From Actinomadura sp. NBRC 104425 (GTDB lineage: Bacteria > Actinomycetota > Actinomycetes > Streptosporangiales > Streptosporangiaceae), in assembly GCF_030269545.1 (NCBI RefSeq), contig NZ_BSTN01000022.1, positions 39,471-103,470 of the forward strand: a DNA stretch of 64,000 nt, in the 5' to 3' direction. Below the pieces are notes generated by a model. That model saw only the letters and a program-made list of their open reading frames with translations. It did no database searches and was not told where the DNA came from. Positions 53,540-61,541 of this stretch are shown here, piece after piece. Both the position numbers and the translations under genes were made by a program. Numbering within the stretch: the stretch's first letter is position 1; each line of letters opens with the position of its first letter.

Positions 53540-53613
53540 GGGCAGGTAGCTCAGTCGGTACGAGCGTCCGCCTGAAAAGCGGAAGGTCGGCGGTTCGACC
53601 CCGCCCCTGCCCA
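53540..53613 (+). tRNA. tRNA-Phe (GAA), probable attachment site
   Basis: Acceptor stem GGGCAGG/CCTGCCC, anticodon stem TCCGC/GCGGA with loop CTGAAAA giving anticodon GAA, T-arm GGCGGTTCGACCCCGCC. Discriminator A at 53613; CCA is not encoded. The integrase of the adjacent element begins downstream, so the 3' end of this gene is the likely attachment core. Confidence 0.93.
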
Positions 53614-53631
53614 CACCGTATGACCAGCACA

Positions 53632-53663
53632 AACGCCCGGCCGCATGATCGCAGCCGGGCGTT
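53632..53663. terminator. Intrinsic terminator after tRNA-Phe
   Basis: AACGCCCGGC (53632-53641) pairs with GCCGGGCGTT (53654-53663), followed by more T. It serves the tRNA genes and possibly the converging integrase message. A 12-bp direct repeat TGACGACAACGC follows at about 53665-53688. Confidence 0.85.
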
Positions 53664-53691
53664 TTGACGACAACGCTGACGACAACGCCCC

Positions 53692-55041
53692 CTAGCTCAG
53701 GGCATCCCCCAACCTCCGTAGCGCGTTCCGCTTCTCGTCGAGGGCAGCGTGAGCGTAGATCGTCATCGTGACCTCGATGTCACTGTGCCCGACGATCTCA
53801 CGCACCACATGCGGCGGGACGCCCAGGTCCAGCAGCAGCGACACACACGTGTGCCGCATGTCGTGAAACCGCACCGAGCCGAGGCCGGCAGCCTCACGGA
53901 TGCGCCCCCAACTCCGGCGAAGGTTGTCCGGCTCCATGGGCGTACCGATGCGGGACGGGAAGACGAGCCCGTGATCCTGCCAGTGCGGCCACGCCTCAGC
54001 CCGTTCCGCTTCCTGGCGGACCTTGTGCTCACACAGAGCCGTGATGCACAACTCCGGAAGCGGGATCGTCCGCTCGGAGTCGTCGGTCTTGGGCGGGACG
54101 AACCGCAGCTCTCCCCCGACCCGTTGCAGCGTCTGGACCACTTCCATGGTCGCGCTTTCGATCCCGCTTTCTGAGCACCGCTCGCACGGGTCGCCGTCCA
54201 GGGTGCCGCCCTCACCGCCGCAGGCCCGGCATGCGACGAGCTTGACATCCTCCCAGCGGAGCCCCAGCAGCTCACCGCGCCGCAGGCCGAGGCAGAGCGC
54301 CAGGACGTACAGCGCGTAGAGCCGTTCACCCCTGGCAGCCTTGAGCACGTCGCGCGCCTGGTCGACCGTGAGCCCCCGGTTCACTCTGTACTTCGGCGCT
54401 GTGATCGTGACGAGCTTGGCGACGTTGCGCGGGATGATCTCCTCACGCACGGCCGCCTGTAGAGCGTTCCGAAGGACGGCGTGGATGAACTGCACCATGC
54501 GAGGCGACAGCCGGGAGTTGCAGCACTCGCCGCCCTTAAGGGAGCAGCAGCGCGGCACCTCACGGGCGTTGTCCCAACCGTTCCGGCAACACTGGCACGC
54601 CTCCCGGATACGGGTCAGCGCGAGTCGTACGTCACGAGCCGTGAGCTTACCGAGCCGCTTCTTGCCCAGTTCAGGGATGAGGTAGCGGCGAACGATCCCC
54701 TCGTACCCCTGGTATGTCTTGGGGCGCCGTTCCACCTTCACCACCTGCTCTAGCCAGTAGGCGAGGAACTGTTCAACGGTCCAACTCTCCGAAGCAACGG
54801 GGGTACCCTCGTCCGCCTGCGCCTTGAGCTTGACGTACTTGGCGTGGCATTCCTCGCGCGTCCTGCCGTACACGCTGACACGCTTGATCGTCCCTGCAGT
54901 GGTGGGGACGAAGACTTTCGCCTCGTACCGCCCGTCTTTCCGCTGCACGATCGTGCCTTCACCGTTGGCACGCTTACGTGTCCTGCGCCGCTTCCGGTCT
55001 TCCGGATCCTCCGACACGGCAAGCGCGATCTTGGTACTCAT
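53692..55041 (-). CDS. int: Tyrosine recombinase integrase of the AICE
   Basis: Protein of 449 residues. An AP2-like DNA-binding N-terminus (GEGTIVQRKDGRYEAKVFVP), a SAM-like core-binding domain (WTVEQFLAYWLEQVVKVERR) and the catalytic domain with Arg in LGLRRGELLGLRW, HxxR in FHDMRHTCVS, His in IVGHSDIEVT and the nucleophile Tyr in MTIYAHA. Two cysteine clusters are inserted (CQCC...CC...CC near 165-190 and CRACGGEG...CERC near 290-310). It integrates the element, most likely at the adjacent tRNA-Phe. ATG 55041 overlaps the excisionase stop (TGATG). Confidence 0.93.
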   Translation of the reverse strand: MSTKIALAVSEDPEDRKRRRTRKRANGEGTIVQRKDGRYEAKVFVPTTAGTIKRVSVYGRTREECHAKYVKLKAQADEGTPVASESWTVEQFLAYWLEQVVKVERRPKTYQGYEGIVRRYLIPELGKKRLGKLTARDVRLALTRIREACQCCRNGWDNAREVPRCCSLKGGECCNSRLSPRMVQFIHAVLRNALQAAVREEIIPRNVAKLVTITAPKYRVNRGLTVDQARDVLKAARGERLYALYVLALCLGLRRGELLGLRWEDVKLVACRACGGEGGTLDGDPCERCSESGIESATMEVVQTLQRVGGELRFVPPKTDDSERTIPLPELCITALCEHKVRQEAERAEAWPHWQDHGLVFPSRIGTPMEPDNLRRSWGRIREAAGLGSVRFHDMRHTCVSLLLDLGVPPHVVREIVGHSDIEVTMTIYAHAALDEKRNALRRLGDALS

Positions 55042-55220
55042 CAGGCAGCAACCTCCGTGAGGCGGTCCAGGCATTCGGTCAGCGCGTCGACCGGGACGAG
55101 GCGACGGCGGCCGATCTTGACGGTGCGGAGCTGGTTGGAGCGGATGAGGTTGTAGAGCGTCCAGCGGCTCACCCGGAGCCGTTCGGCCGCCTCGTCAACG
55201 GTCAGGACAAGTTCGGACAA
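55041..55220 (-). CDS. xis: Excisionase (MerR-like helix-turn-helix)
   Basis: Protein of 59 residues from TTG 55220, which has GAGGAGG 5 nt upstream and directly follows the replicase stop codon. It reads LVLTVDEAAERLRVSRWTLY, then NLIRSNQLRTVKIGRRRLVP, the standard excisionase/HTH_17 pattern. With the integrase it drives excision of the element. Its stop overlaps the integrase ATG, so both are translated together. Confidence 0.9.
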   Translation of the reverse strand: MSELVLTVDEAAERLRVSRWTLYNLIRSNQLRTVKIGRRRLVPVDALTECLDRLTEVAA

Positions 55221-56636
55221 TCAGCCCTCCTCTTGCGTCGCGGCCAACGGATTGAGCGGGGGTAGAGGTGTGCCGGTCAGGGCAGCGGTCAGCAGTGCCT
55301 CGCCGGGTGTGAGGCCCTGACCGAGGTAGCGCCAGTGGGAGACGACGAGCACCTGGTCGTCGTCGGTCAGCGGCAGACGCCCGGTGGTGATGTCGCGTTC
55401 GTGCCGGTTGTGGTCGATGCGCGCTTGCCGCAGCGCGCCGAGGGTGGTCGAGTAGCGCCGCGATTTGGTGGAGAAGTGGCCCCGGAAGCCGAGCATGTGC
55501 GCCCACTCGGCGAGGCGGAGTTCGGCCATCTCCGCCATGCGCCCCAGGTCCAGGCATGCGGCGATGAGCCGCCGGGCGTGCGCGGAGACCGGGAGCGCGT
55601 CCAAGTCATCGATGGCGCGTATGCGGCGGTCGAGGGTGCCGGTGCATTCGGCGGCTTTGGTGGCGTACTTGGCGATGTAGCCCGCCACGGCCGTGTCCGT
55701 CAGGTCCCCGGTTGTGGTGATCGGGCGGACGTCCAGTTGCGCGCCCCAGGTCAGCGACCGGGACGGCACACCGGGAGCGGCCGGAGTGGTGACGGTGACG
55801 GCATGCGCGGCCTGGTGGACGGCGTCGGCGAGCAGGTCATAGGACGCCCAGCCAGGGGGAGGCGTCGCCGGCCCCTGCGCACCGTCCAGGCGGATGACGG
55901 CGTGGAAGTGCACCACGCCGCGCCGCTGGTACTCGGCGACCTTGGCGAAGGAAACGGTGAGCGTTTCAGCCAGTTCACGCAGGGTCAGGCCTGCGGCTTT
56001 GGCGATCCTGCGGCGCAGCGCCATGGTGAACCGCCGCCACAGTTCCGGCGCCAGCGCGTTGAACAGCACCGAACCGGAGTAGTCGTAACACTCAGGACAC
56101 AGCGGCTCACCGAGACGCGGGTCATCGGACGCATGCCGGACGGTGCACGACAGCGCCCGCCCGTGCGGGCATTGCCCCGCGTCGCGTCGAGGGTGGCACG
56201 GCGACACCGCCCCGCCGCGTGCCTCCCGCCGCGCGTGCACGGGACCGAACGAGGGCGCGGTGAGCGTCACGAACGCCGCCGGATGCTGCGCCACCGTCTC
56301 AGGCACGCCCTTGCCACCGGCCAGGCCCGCGCGCACGAGTTGGTAGGTGTCGGCGCGGTAGGTTTCGGCGCAGGCCGGGCAGCGCGAGGCCCGGCGGGTC
56401 TTGCAGGCCACCCGCAGTACCCCGCCCGGCTCACGGGCGGTGCTGTAGCGATGCAGCAGTTCACCGGTCAGGCCGTCGCGGTACTCGACCGACCCCCGTA
56501 GGTGGATCGGTTGTGCGCATCCGCCGGTTGCTCGGGCGCGGGCGGCCCACCGGTGGAAGTCGGGCCGGTCGAGCTTGGCGGCCATGTCGCGGATGGCGAG
56601 CGGAGTCAGCCACGCGGAACCGGGAGTGTCGGGCAC
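55221..56636 (-). CDS. repSA: RepSA-like replication initiator (HUH type)
   Basis: Protein of 471 residues related to RepSA of pSAM2-type elements. Zinc-like CPAC and CPEC pairs lie in the N-terminal half. The HUH motif is seen as VVHFHAVIRLDG and the catalytic Tyr motif as VAGYIAKYATKAAE, so it should nick DNA to start rolling-circle replication of the excised circle. GTG 56636 follows AAGGAG, though with long spacing (about 12 nt). It is cotranscribed with xis and int. Confidence 0.9.
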   Translation of the reverse strand: MPDTPGSAWLTPLAIRDMAAKLDRPDFHRWAARARATGGCAQPIHLRGSVEYRDGLTGELLHRYSTAREPGGVLRVACKTRRASRCPACAETYRADTYQLVRAGLAGGKGVPETVAQHPAAFVTLTAPSFGPVHARREARGGAVSPCHPRRDAGQCPHGRALSCTVRHASDDPRLGEPLCPECYDYSGSVLFNALAPELWRRFTMALRRRIAKAAGLTLRELAETLTVSFAKVAEYQRRGVVHFHAVIRLDGAQGPATPPPGWASYDLLADAVHQAAHAVTVTTPAAPGVPSRSLTWGAQLDVRPITTTGDLTDTAVAGYIAKYATKAAECTGTLDRRIRAIDDLDALPVSAHARRLIAACLDLGRMAEMAELRLAEWAHMLGFRGHFSTKSRRYSTTLGALRQARIDHNRHERDITTGRLPLTDDDQVLVVSHWRYLGQGLTPGEALLTAALTGTPLPPLNPLAATQEEG

Positions 56637-56740
56637 GATGGAGCGCGTCTCCTTCCCGCTTGCGGTCGGGGGCGGGGCCCCCGGGCGTGGCAGCGTGTGC
56701 TTGGCGGGGGTGCGGTCACGCCCGAGGGGGCGGCCGGGGG

Positions 56741-56896
56741 TTAGAGGGCGGTGGTGATCAGGGCGACCGCGTCGGCGAGCACGGCCAGGGCGTGAGCGAG
56801 GGCGCCGGTCGCATCGGCGGCTTGGCCGGGGTGGCGCACGACGAACAGCACCAGCACCAGCCAGCAGGCGATGAAGGCGCAGCGGCGAAGGAACAC
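56741..56896 (-). CDS. Small membrane protein of the AICE
   Basis: Protein of 51 residues from GTG 56896, with AGGAGA about 8 nt upstream. One membrane segment (CAFIACWLVLVLFVVRH) and a helical, Ala-rich tail (ATGALAHALAVLADAVALIT). Small hydrophobic proteins of this kind lie between replicase and transfer genes in pSAM2-like elements and are thought to help intra-mycelial spread; that role is inference here. Confidence 0.7.
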   Translation of the reverse strand: MFLRRCAFIACWLVLVLFVVRHPGQAADATGALAHALAVLADAVALITTAL

Positions 56897-56912
56897 GACG
56901 GGTCGTCTCCTG

Positions 56913-57449
56913 TCAGCTGTGGCCGAAGCCGTCGCAGCGGGGGCAGGTGTCGCCGTCGGAGGTGACACCGGTTCCGCCGCAGTGGCAGCACCGCCACCGG
57001 TGCACCGGCGGCGCCAGGGCCGTCCGCTGGTTGTCGTGGTCGGTCGGGGTGTCCTGGTGGGTGACGATGATGTTGTCGTGGTAGCTGGCGCGGGCCCGGT
57101 GTTCGGCCGCCGCTCGGGTGGGGATGTGCACGATGCTGTAGGTGACCCACCCGTCGCCGAAGCTCTTGCAGGCGTCGTAGTGCCCGCCCCACGGTCGGTC
57201 GTCGCTCACGGTGACGCCGAGGCGTTCGGCGATGCGGTCCACCATGGCGGCCGCCGCCGCGTCGCTCGTGCCGGACGGCGGGAAGACCGTCATGTCGACG
57301 TCGCCCACCGGCAGGGCCGGATCGGCCTCCAGCAGATCGGCCAGCGCGCGCAGGCCATCGATGATCTTTCCCCGCGCCGACGGCGACGCCGCCCGGCCGG
57401 TCGGATTGGTCGGATCGGTCGGGTTGGTGGGGTTGGTTGGGTTGGTCAT
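56913..57449 (-). CDS. AICE protein with DnaJ-like zinc ribbon
   Basis: Protein of 178 residues from ATG 57449 (GGAGG 8 nt upstream; a GTG at 57473 overlaps the previous stop). The N-terminus is a tandem NPT/DPT repeat (TNPTNPTNPTDPTNPT). The middle is helical with GLRALADLLEADPALPVGD and HIPTRAAAEHRARASY. The C-terminus has CCHCGGTGVTSDGDTCPRCD, a CxxC...CxxC zinc ribbon. Common in this class of element; the function is unknown. Confidence 0.75.
   Translation of the reverse strand: MTNPTNPTNPTDPTNPTGRAASPSARGKIIDGLRALADLLEADPALPVGDVDMTVFPPSGTSDAAAAAMVDRIAERLGVTVSDDRPWGGHYDACKSFGDGWVTYSIVHIPTRAAAEHRARASYHDNIIVTHQDTPTDHDNQRTALAPPVHRWRCCHCGGTGVTSDGDTCPRCDGFGHS
57400..57446. repeat. Short tandem repeat encoding Asn-Pro-Thr units
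   Basis: Repeats of GGTTGGTT/GGTCGGAT type, 9 bp per unit, at the 5' end of the zinc-ribbon gene. Length may vary between strains by slippage. Confidence 0.7.
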
Positions 57450-57469
57450 GGTGACGTCCTCCGTCGGTG

Positions 57470-58387
57470 TCACGCGGCGTTCTGGGGCTGGTTGCGGATT
57501 TGGCGGAGTAGGTCCGAGGCGAGTTGGTTGGACACGCCCAGCCGGGCGCGCAGCGCGTCACGGGTGATCGGGCGTCCGTGCGTGGCCTGGTGTTCGGCCG
57601 CCACCTGCCGGGCGAACTCCAACAGCGGCCCCGCCGGGAACGACGACCGGCCACGCCGGCCGTTGGAGGGCACCGGAAGCGCCGTCTGCCCACCGCTGTC
57701 GTCGCCGTCCCGGTCGTCCCGGTCGCCGTCCTGGTCGCCGCCATGGGGACGAGGCGCGTCGACGAGCGCCAGCCCGGAACGAGCCGGTTCGTCCCCCGTC
57801 GAGTCCGAGGACGAGGACGGGGATGAGGACGACGACACCGGCGACGCCGAGGACGACGGCGCGGACGGTTCCGACGACGCGCCGGACGAAGACGCGCCGG
57901 ACGAAGACGCGTTGGACGAGGACGGGCCGGACGAGGACGAGGGCGGGTTGCCGAAGGACGGCGGGGCGGTCAGGACGGCCGGGACCGCTGACCGGGCCCG
58001 CTCGCCGGCCACGGTGGCGCGGCGTTCGAGCATGGACACCGCCACCAGGAAGGCCCCGGCCGGAGTGGCCGCCGTGATCCAGCCCCAGGCGGACGGTTCG
58101 GCCTGCGCCAAATTCGCCGCCAGCGACAGCAGGATCCCGCCGACCAGCACCAGCGTCGGCCACGACAGACGCCCCGTGCGGCGGCCGGTGCGCTTGTCCC
58201 GCTGACGTTCCCTCGCGGCCATGACGCAGGTCAGATCGATGCACACCGCGACCGCCCAGGCCATCCACCCGCCTTGCCCGTGCTCAACGGCCGTGTCGCG
58301 GATGTGGGTGAACGACCCGGCCGCCGCTATCCCGGCGAGCACCACCACCGGCCCCGAATCCGCCACCACGCCCAGCAGCCGACTCAC
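57470..58387 (-). CDS. DUF2637 membrane protein of the AICE
   Basis: Protein of about 305 residues. The DUF2637 domain (PVVVLAGIAAAGSFTHIRDT, WMAWAVAVCIDLTCVMAARE, AWGWITAATPAGAFLVAVSM) has four membrane segments. A long Ser/Asp linker (SSSSGPSSSNASSSGASSSG) leads to a C-terminal winged helix (RPITRDALRARLGVSNQLAS). DUF2637 proteins are regular members of pSAM2-like elements, near the spread genes. GTG 58387 overlaps the previous stop (GTGA); GTG 58396 is the alternative. Confidence 0.8.
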   Translation of the reverse strand: MSRLLGVVADSGPVVVLAGIAAAGSFTHIRDTAVEHGQGGWMAWAVAVCIDLTCVMAARERQRDKRTGRRTGRLSWPTLVLVGGILLSLAANLAQAEPSAWGWITAATPAGAFLVAVSMLERRATVAGERARSAVPAVLTAPPSFGNPPSSSSGPSSSNASSSGASSSGASSEPSAPSSSASPVSSSSSPSSSSDSTGDEPARSGLALVDAPRPHGGDQDGDRDDRDGDDSGGQTALPVPSNGRRGRSSFPAGPLLEFARQVAAEHQATHGRPITRDALRARLGVSNQLASDLLRQIRNQPQNAA

Positions 58388-58728
58388 GCCGCCCACCCGG
58401 AGATCTCGGCCAGCAGCGCCGCCAACTCCGCGTCACACCGATGCGACGCGGCCCAGTCCTCCACCTGGTCGACGCGGGAGGAGGTGAAGCAGTCGGCGCA
58501 CCGAGCACACCGGGCGACGTGCAGACCCCGGACGGCGTCCCACTCCACCACCACCGGCACCCACGACGACCCGGACGACGGCACGGACGACCCGGACGAG
58601 GACGACCCGGACGAGGACGACCCGGACGAGGACGAGCGGGACGAGGACGGGCGGGACGAGGACGGCCGGGAGAACGGGACGGACCGGACGGCCGGGCGGG
58701 GACGAAGGACGACCAGGCGAGTGGTCAT
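58384..58728 (-). CDS. Hypothetical Ser-rich AICE protein
   Basis: Protein of 114 residues from ATG 58728 with GGAGG 7 nt upstream. A Ser/Gly run (SSSSGSSSSGSSSSGSS) lies at about 25-55. It is followed by VPVVVEWDAVRGLHVARCAR and CADCFTSSRVDQVEDWAAS, a small zinc-like CARCADC motif. The downstream gene overlaps its stop. Small proteins like this often precede DUF2637 genes in such elements; no role is known. Confidence 0.72.
   Translation of the reverse strand: MTTRLVVLRPRPAVRSVPFSRPSSSRPSSSRSSSSGSSSSGSSSSGSSVPSSGSSWVPVVVEWDAVRGLHVARCARCADCFTSSRVDQVEDWAASHRCDAELAALLAEISGWAA
58591..58665. repeat. 15-bp tandem repeat, five units
   Basis: CCCGGACGAGGACGA occurs three times exactly (58591-58635), then twice as GCGGGACGAGGACGG (58636-58665). 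On the minus strand it encodes the Ser/Gly run of the hypothetical protein. Similar GACGAGGACG words recur at 57800-57940 in the DUF2637 linker. Confidence 0.85.
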
Positions 58729-58829
58729 CGGGCAGCCTCCAGGGTTTCGGGCATGGATCGGGTAGGGACACGGCGCGATCAGGGCTCACGCCGAGCCACA
58801 AAGGGAGGGAGAGAAAGGACAGGGGGCTA

Positions 58830-60188
58830 TTAGGCCGCGTCCGGCATGTCCGGTCGGAGGACAGCGACCGTCGAGCCGGTCACCTCGCTCCACACCGGAG
58901 TCAGATAAGCGTGATCACGGGCCGCCTGTTCGGCCTCTGCCTCGCTCACGAACACCGACCGGGCACGGTGCCAGGAGCCGTCCTGACCGGCCAGCACGCA
59001 CACACCGGGAGTCTCGGCGGGGATGGCTCGGGCCGCGTCCAGGGCGGCCGGGTCCAGGTCGCCCAGCGTCATGGACGCCGTTTCCGGATCGTTGACCCGA
59101 TGGCACACCCGCCCGGACAGCTGCGCCCGCAACGCCGTCACACCAGGCCCCAGATCGGAGCCGATGCGCTGCCCGCACACGATCAGATGGACGCCGAAGG
59201 CCCGGCCGAGCTGCGCCACCCGCAGCAGGGCGGTTGCGGTTTTGGCGACCTGGTCTTTCTCGCTCTTGTCGGCCATGAGGAACAGTTCGGCCACCTCATC
59301 CACCAACAGCACCACCGGCACCGGCCGCAGACACTCAGGAAGCGTCCACACGTTCCGCGCCCCGTGCTCGCGGCACACCGCCATCCGTGCCTCCAGTTCG
59401 GCCACCAGGTCCCCCAGCAGCGCGACGCATTCGGCACGGGTGGTGGCCAGCGCCGACAGGCGCGGCGCGTATGGGGTGAACTCCACCCCGCCCTTGAGAT
59501 CGAACCCGACCAGCGCGACCGGTTGCGGCGCCAGGCCCTTGATGACGGCGTTCGCCAAGTTGCTCTTGCCCGACTGCGTCGCCCCCGCGATCAGCCAATG
59601 CGGCACGACACGCAGGTCGATCACCCAGTCGGCGCCGTTGTCCAGCTTCCCCGGCCGCACCGTCAGCAACTCGCCCGTCTCGCAGGCGACCGTCACGTCG
59701 GTGAGCGGGTCGCGCATGGTGGCCCACAGCGTCACCACCCCCGGCCGCACGTCCACCACCCGCACCGAGTGCACCCGCCAGGCGTGCGCGATCCCCTCGG
59801 CCGCGCGCTCGTAGTCCGCCGGAACCTGCCCATCGTGCAGACGGACCCGCAACCGCCACCCCAACGCCGTCGGCCGCAACACACCCAGCCGGGGCGCCCG
59901 CTCCACATCCACCCGCCGCACGCGCCGCTTGTGCTCCACCACCGTTGCGGCACCACGGGCGGCCGAGCCGACGACGGGCACGGCGTCCAGCGTCCACCGC
60001 CACCGCCTGCGATGCCGCGTCAGCCCGCACCCCGCCGCCACATGACGCCACGTCAGGTACACCAGCGCCGCACGGGCCGGGAAACCGACCCCGTACCAGA
60101 ACGAGACGGGATACCACCGCCGCCACGCCCACAGCCCGACCGCACCAGCGGCCAGGGCCCCGAGCGCCAGGGTCAGCGTGTCGCTCAT
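58830..60188 (-). CDS. traSA: FtsK/SpoIIIE-type transfer ATPase (Tra)
   Basis: Protein of 452 residues. N-terminal membrane part (LTLALGALAAGAVGLWAWRR, FPARAALVYLTWR), then an FtsK-like motor with Walker A GATQSGKSN near 208, Walker B VVLLVDEVAEL near 293 and ALRAQLSGRVCHRVNDPETA. It moves double-stranded DNA between mycelia as in pSAM2 TraSA. ATG 60188 follows AGGCAGG; the gap to the preceding gene is 11 bp. Confidence 0.92.
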   Translation of the reverse strand: MSDTLTLALGALAAGAVGLWAWRRWYPVSFWYGVGFPARAALVYLTWRHVAAGCGLTRHRRRWRWTLDAVPVVGSAARGAATVVEHKRRVRRVDVERAPRLGVLRPTALGWRLRVRLHDGQVPADYERAAEGIAHAWRVHSVRVVDVRPGVVTLWATMRDPLTDVTVACETGELLTVRPGKLDNGADWVIDLRVVPHWLIAGATQSGKSNLANAVIKGLAPQPVALVGFDLKGGVEFTPYAPRLSALATTRAECVALLGDLVAELEARMAVCREHGARNVWTLPECLRPVPVVLLVDEVAELFLMADKSEKDQVAKTATALLRVAQLGRAFGVHLIVCGQRIGSDLGPGVTALRAQLSGRVCHRVNDPETASMTLGDLDPAALDAARAIPAETPGVCVLAGQDGSWHRARSVFVSEAEAEQAARDHAYLTPVWSEVTGSTVAVLRPDMPDAA

Positions 60189-60199
60189 CGCCGCCTGCC

Positions 60200-60574
60200 T
60201 CAGGCCACCGCGGCCGGGGCGTCGCCCGCCTCACCGGGCACAGGGACGACGGCCGGAGCCACGGGGACGATCTGCGCGGCCCGGTAGGCGATGCCCCACC
60301 GCAGCCGCCCGCCGGCCTGCCGCTCCCACGGGAAGGCGACCAGCCCGACCGGCCGGACCACCTGCCCCACCGTGACCCCCGGGTCCCCCGACACCGCCAC
60401 GTTCAACAGCTCCACCCGCCCCGACTCGCCGGCCGCCGACAACCCCACCGTGAACACGGTGTTGCCGTCACGGTCCACCTTCACCTCCCCCGTCTCCCGA
60501 CTGACCAGCTTCGGACGCGGCGCCGACACGCACACGAACGTCAGCGCCGACACGTCCACCGGGATGTACCGCAT
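60200..60574 (-). CDS. SCO3933-family AICE protein
   Basis: Protein of 124 residues: MRYIPVDVSALTFVCVSAPR, PKLVSRETGEVKVDRDGNTV, VAVSGDPGVTVGQVVRPVGL and RLRWGIAYRAAQIVPV. This matches the small protein that precedes the transfer ATPase in many pSAM2-like elements, called SCO3933-family regulatory protein. Its mode of action is unclear. ATG 60574 follows GGAGG at 5 nt. The operator array lies directly upstream, so it heads the transfer-replication operon. Confidence 0.8.
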   Translation of the reverse strand: MRYIPVDVSALTFVCVSAPRPKLVSRETGEVKVDRDGNTVFTVGLSAAGESGRVELLNVAVSGDPGVTVGQVVRPVGLVAFPWERQAGGRLRWGIAYRAAQIVPVAPAVVPVPGEAGDAPAAVA

Positions 60575-60594
60575 GAAGACCTCCGCCTGTCGAT

Positions 60595-60690
60595 CCCCCT
60601 AGACAGTGCCGTCGATCGCCTTGCGGATCGACTGTCTAGGGGGGTGTACGGTCAAAGGTAACCTCCACTGCCCCGACTGTCTAGGGGGGT
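60595..60690. promoter_or_regulatory. Operator array of the transfer/replication operon
   Basis: Three copies of ACTGTCTAGGGGGG(T): one on the minus strand (60595-60607) and two on the plus strand (60631-60645, 60676-60690), the latter followed by GTAC/CTAC. They occupy the gap upstream of the SCO3933-type gene, where the leftward promoter must be. A repressor, perhaps the XRE or sigma-like HTH protein of the element, likely binds here. Confidence 0.72.
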
Positions 60691-60705
60691 CTACAAAATG
60701 ACGGG

Positions 60706-61530
60706 CTATCCCCGAAGCGCCCAGTAGACGGCGCTGGCGTCGTCGGACGCCTTACCTCGCGGCCAGCGTGCGCCGTTTGGGTCCGAGGCTTCCGCCTCAC
60801 GGGTCCGTGCGATCAAGTCGGTCGGCCCCTCCTTGCGGAGAACGGCCAGCAGGTCACGCCAGCTCATCAGGCCGAATCGGTCAACGAGGCGAGACGCGCC
60901 GTCACTGAGCACGGCGACCGCGTCCAGGTCATCCAGCGGCACCGCGCCCACGAGCGCTTCGTCGGCCGCCTCAGGCTTGGTGCTGGCGACCCAGAAGCCG
61001 CCGGGTTGGTTGCGGTATGCGGCCAGCCGCTCCACTCGGTTGCACAGGTCGGCCGCGTGTTCCCGCGTCCCCAGCGGCGGCCGCTCGCCCGGGTCGTTCA
61101 CTTTGCGGTACACCTCGGCCAACCGATCGTCCGTAACAACGGTCGGCTCTCCGGCGGCCTGGTCGAGGACGAGGACCGAGTCTGACAGCACCAGATACTC
61201 AAGGCGGTCTGCGTGCACCCGAGCGAGAGCGACCGTCGCCGAGGGAGAGCCGGGATGCCGAAGGTCGCATGCGTCCCCGTGCAGCGCGTTGACGCGTTCG
61301 ATGCTCACCGCCAACGCCTCAGCCAGGGTGACGCTCGGATCTACGGCCGTGCCCACCAGCAGGCCGCCGAGGTTGTGCGCGTACCACGACACCGAGTGCG
61401 AACACCCCGAGGCGATCCCGGCCGGAGCGCCCGCACCGTCCACGACGACCAGGAGGCCCGGTGCCGCCGCCGCGAAGTCTTCGTTGTCCCGCTCCGGGTT
61501 TCCTGGCTCGCTGGCGAGCAGCACACGCAT
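60706..61530 (-). CDS. PP2C-like Ser/Thr phosphatase
   Basis: Protein of 274 residues. PP2C-type metal-binding motifs are seen at RDNEDFAAAAPGLLVVVDGA, SATVALARVHADRLEYLVLS, LDAVAVLSDGASRLVDRFGL and KASDDASAVYW, so the catalytic Asp set appears intact. It may reverse phosphorylation by an RsbW-like kinase, one of which is encoded two genes upstream. No membrane segment. The 11-bp gap to the previous gene suggests one operon. Confidence 0.82.
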   Translation of the reverse strand: MRVLLASEPGNPERDNEDFAAAAPGLLVVVDGAGAPAGIASGCSHSVSWYAHNLGGLLVGTAVDPSVTLAEALAVSIERVNALHGDACDLRHPGSPSATVALARVHADRLEYLVLSDSVLVLDQAAGEPTVVTDDRLAEVYRKVNDPGERPPLGTREHAADLCNRVERLAAYRNQPGGFWVASTKPEAADEALVGAVPLDDLDAVAVLSDGASRLVDRFGLMSWRDLLAVLRKEGPTDLIARTREAEASDPNGARWPRGKASDDASAVYWALRG

Positions 61531-61541
61531 ACGGCCTCCTA

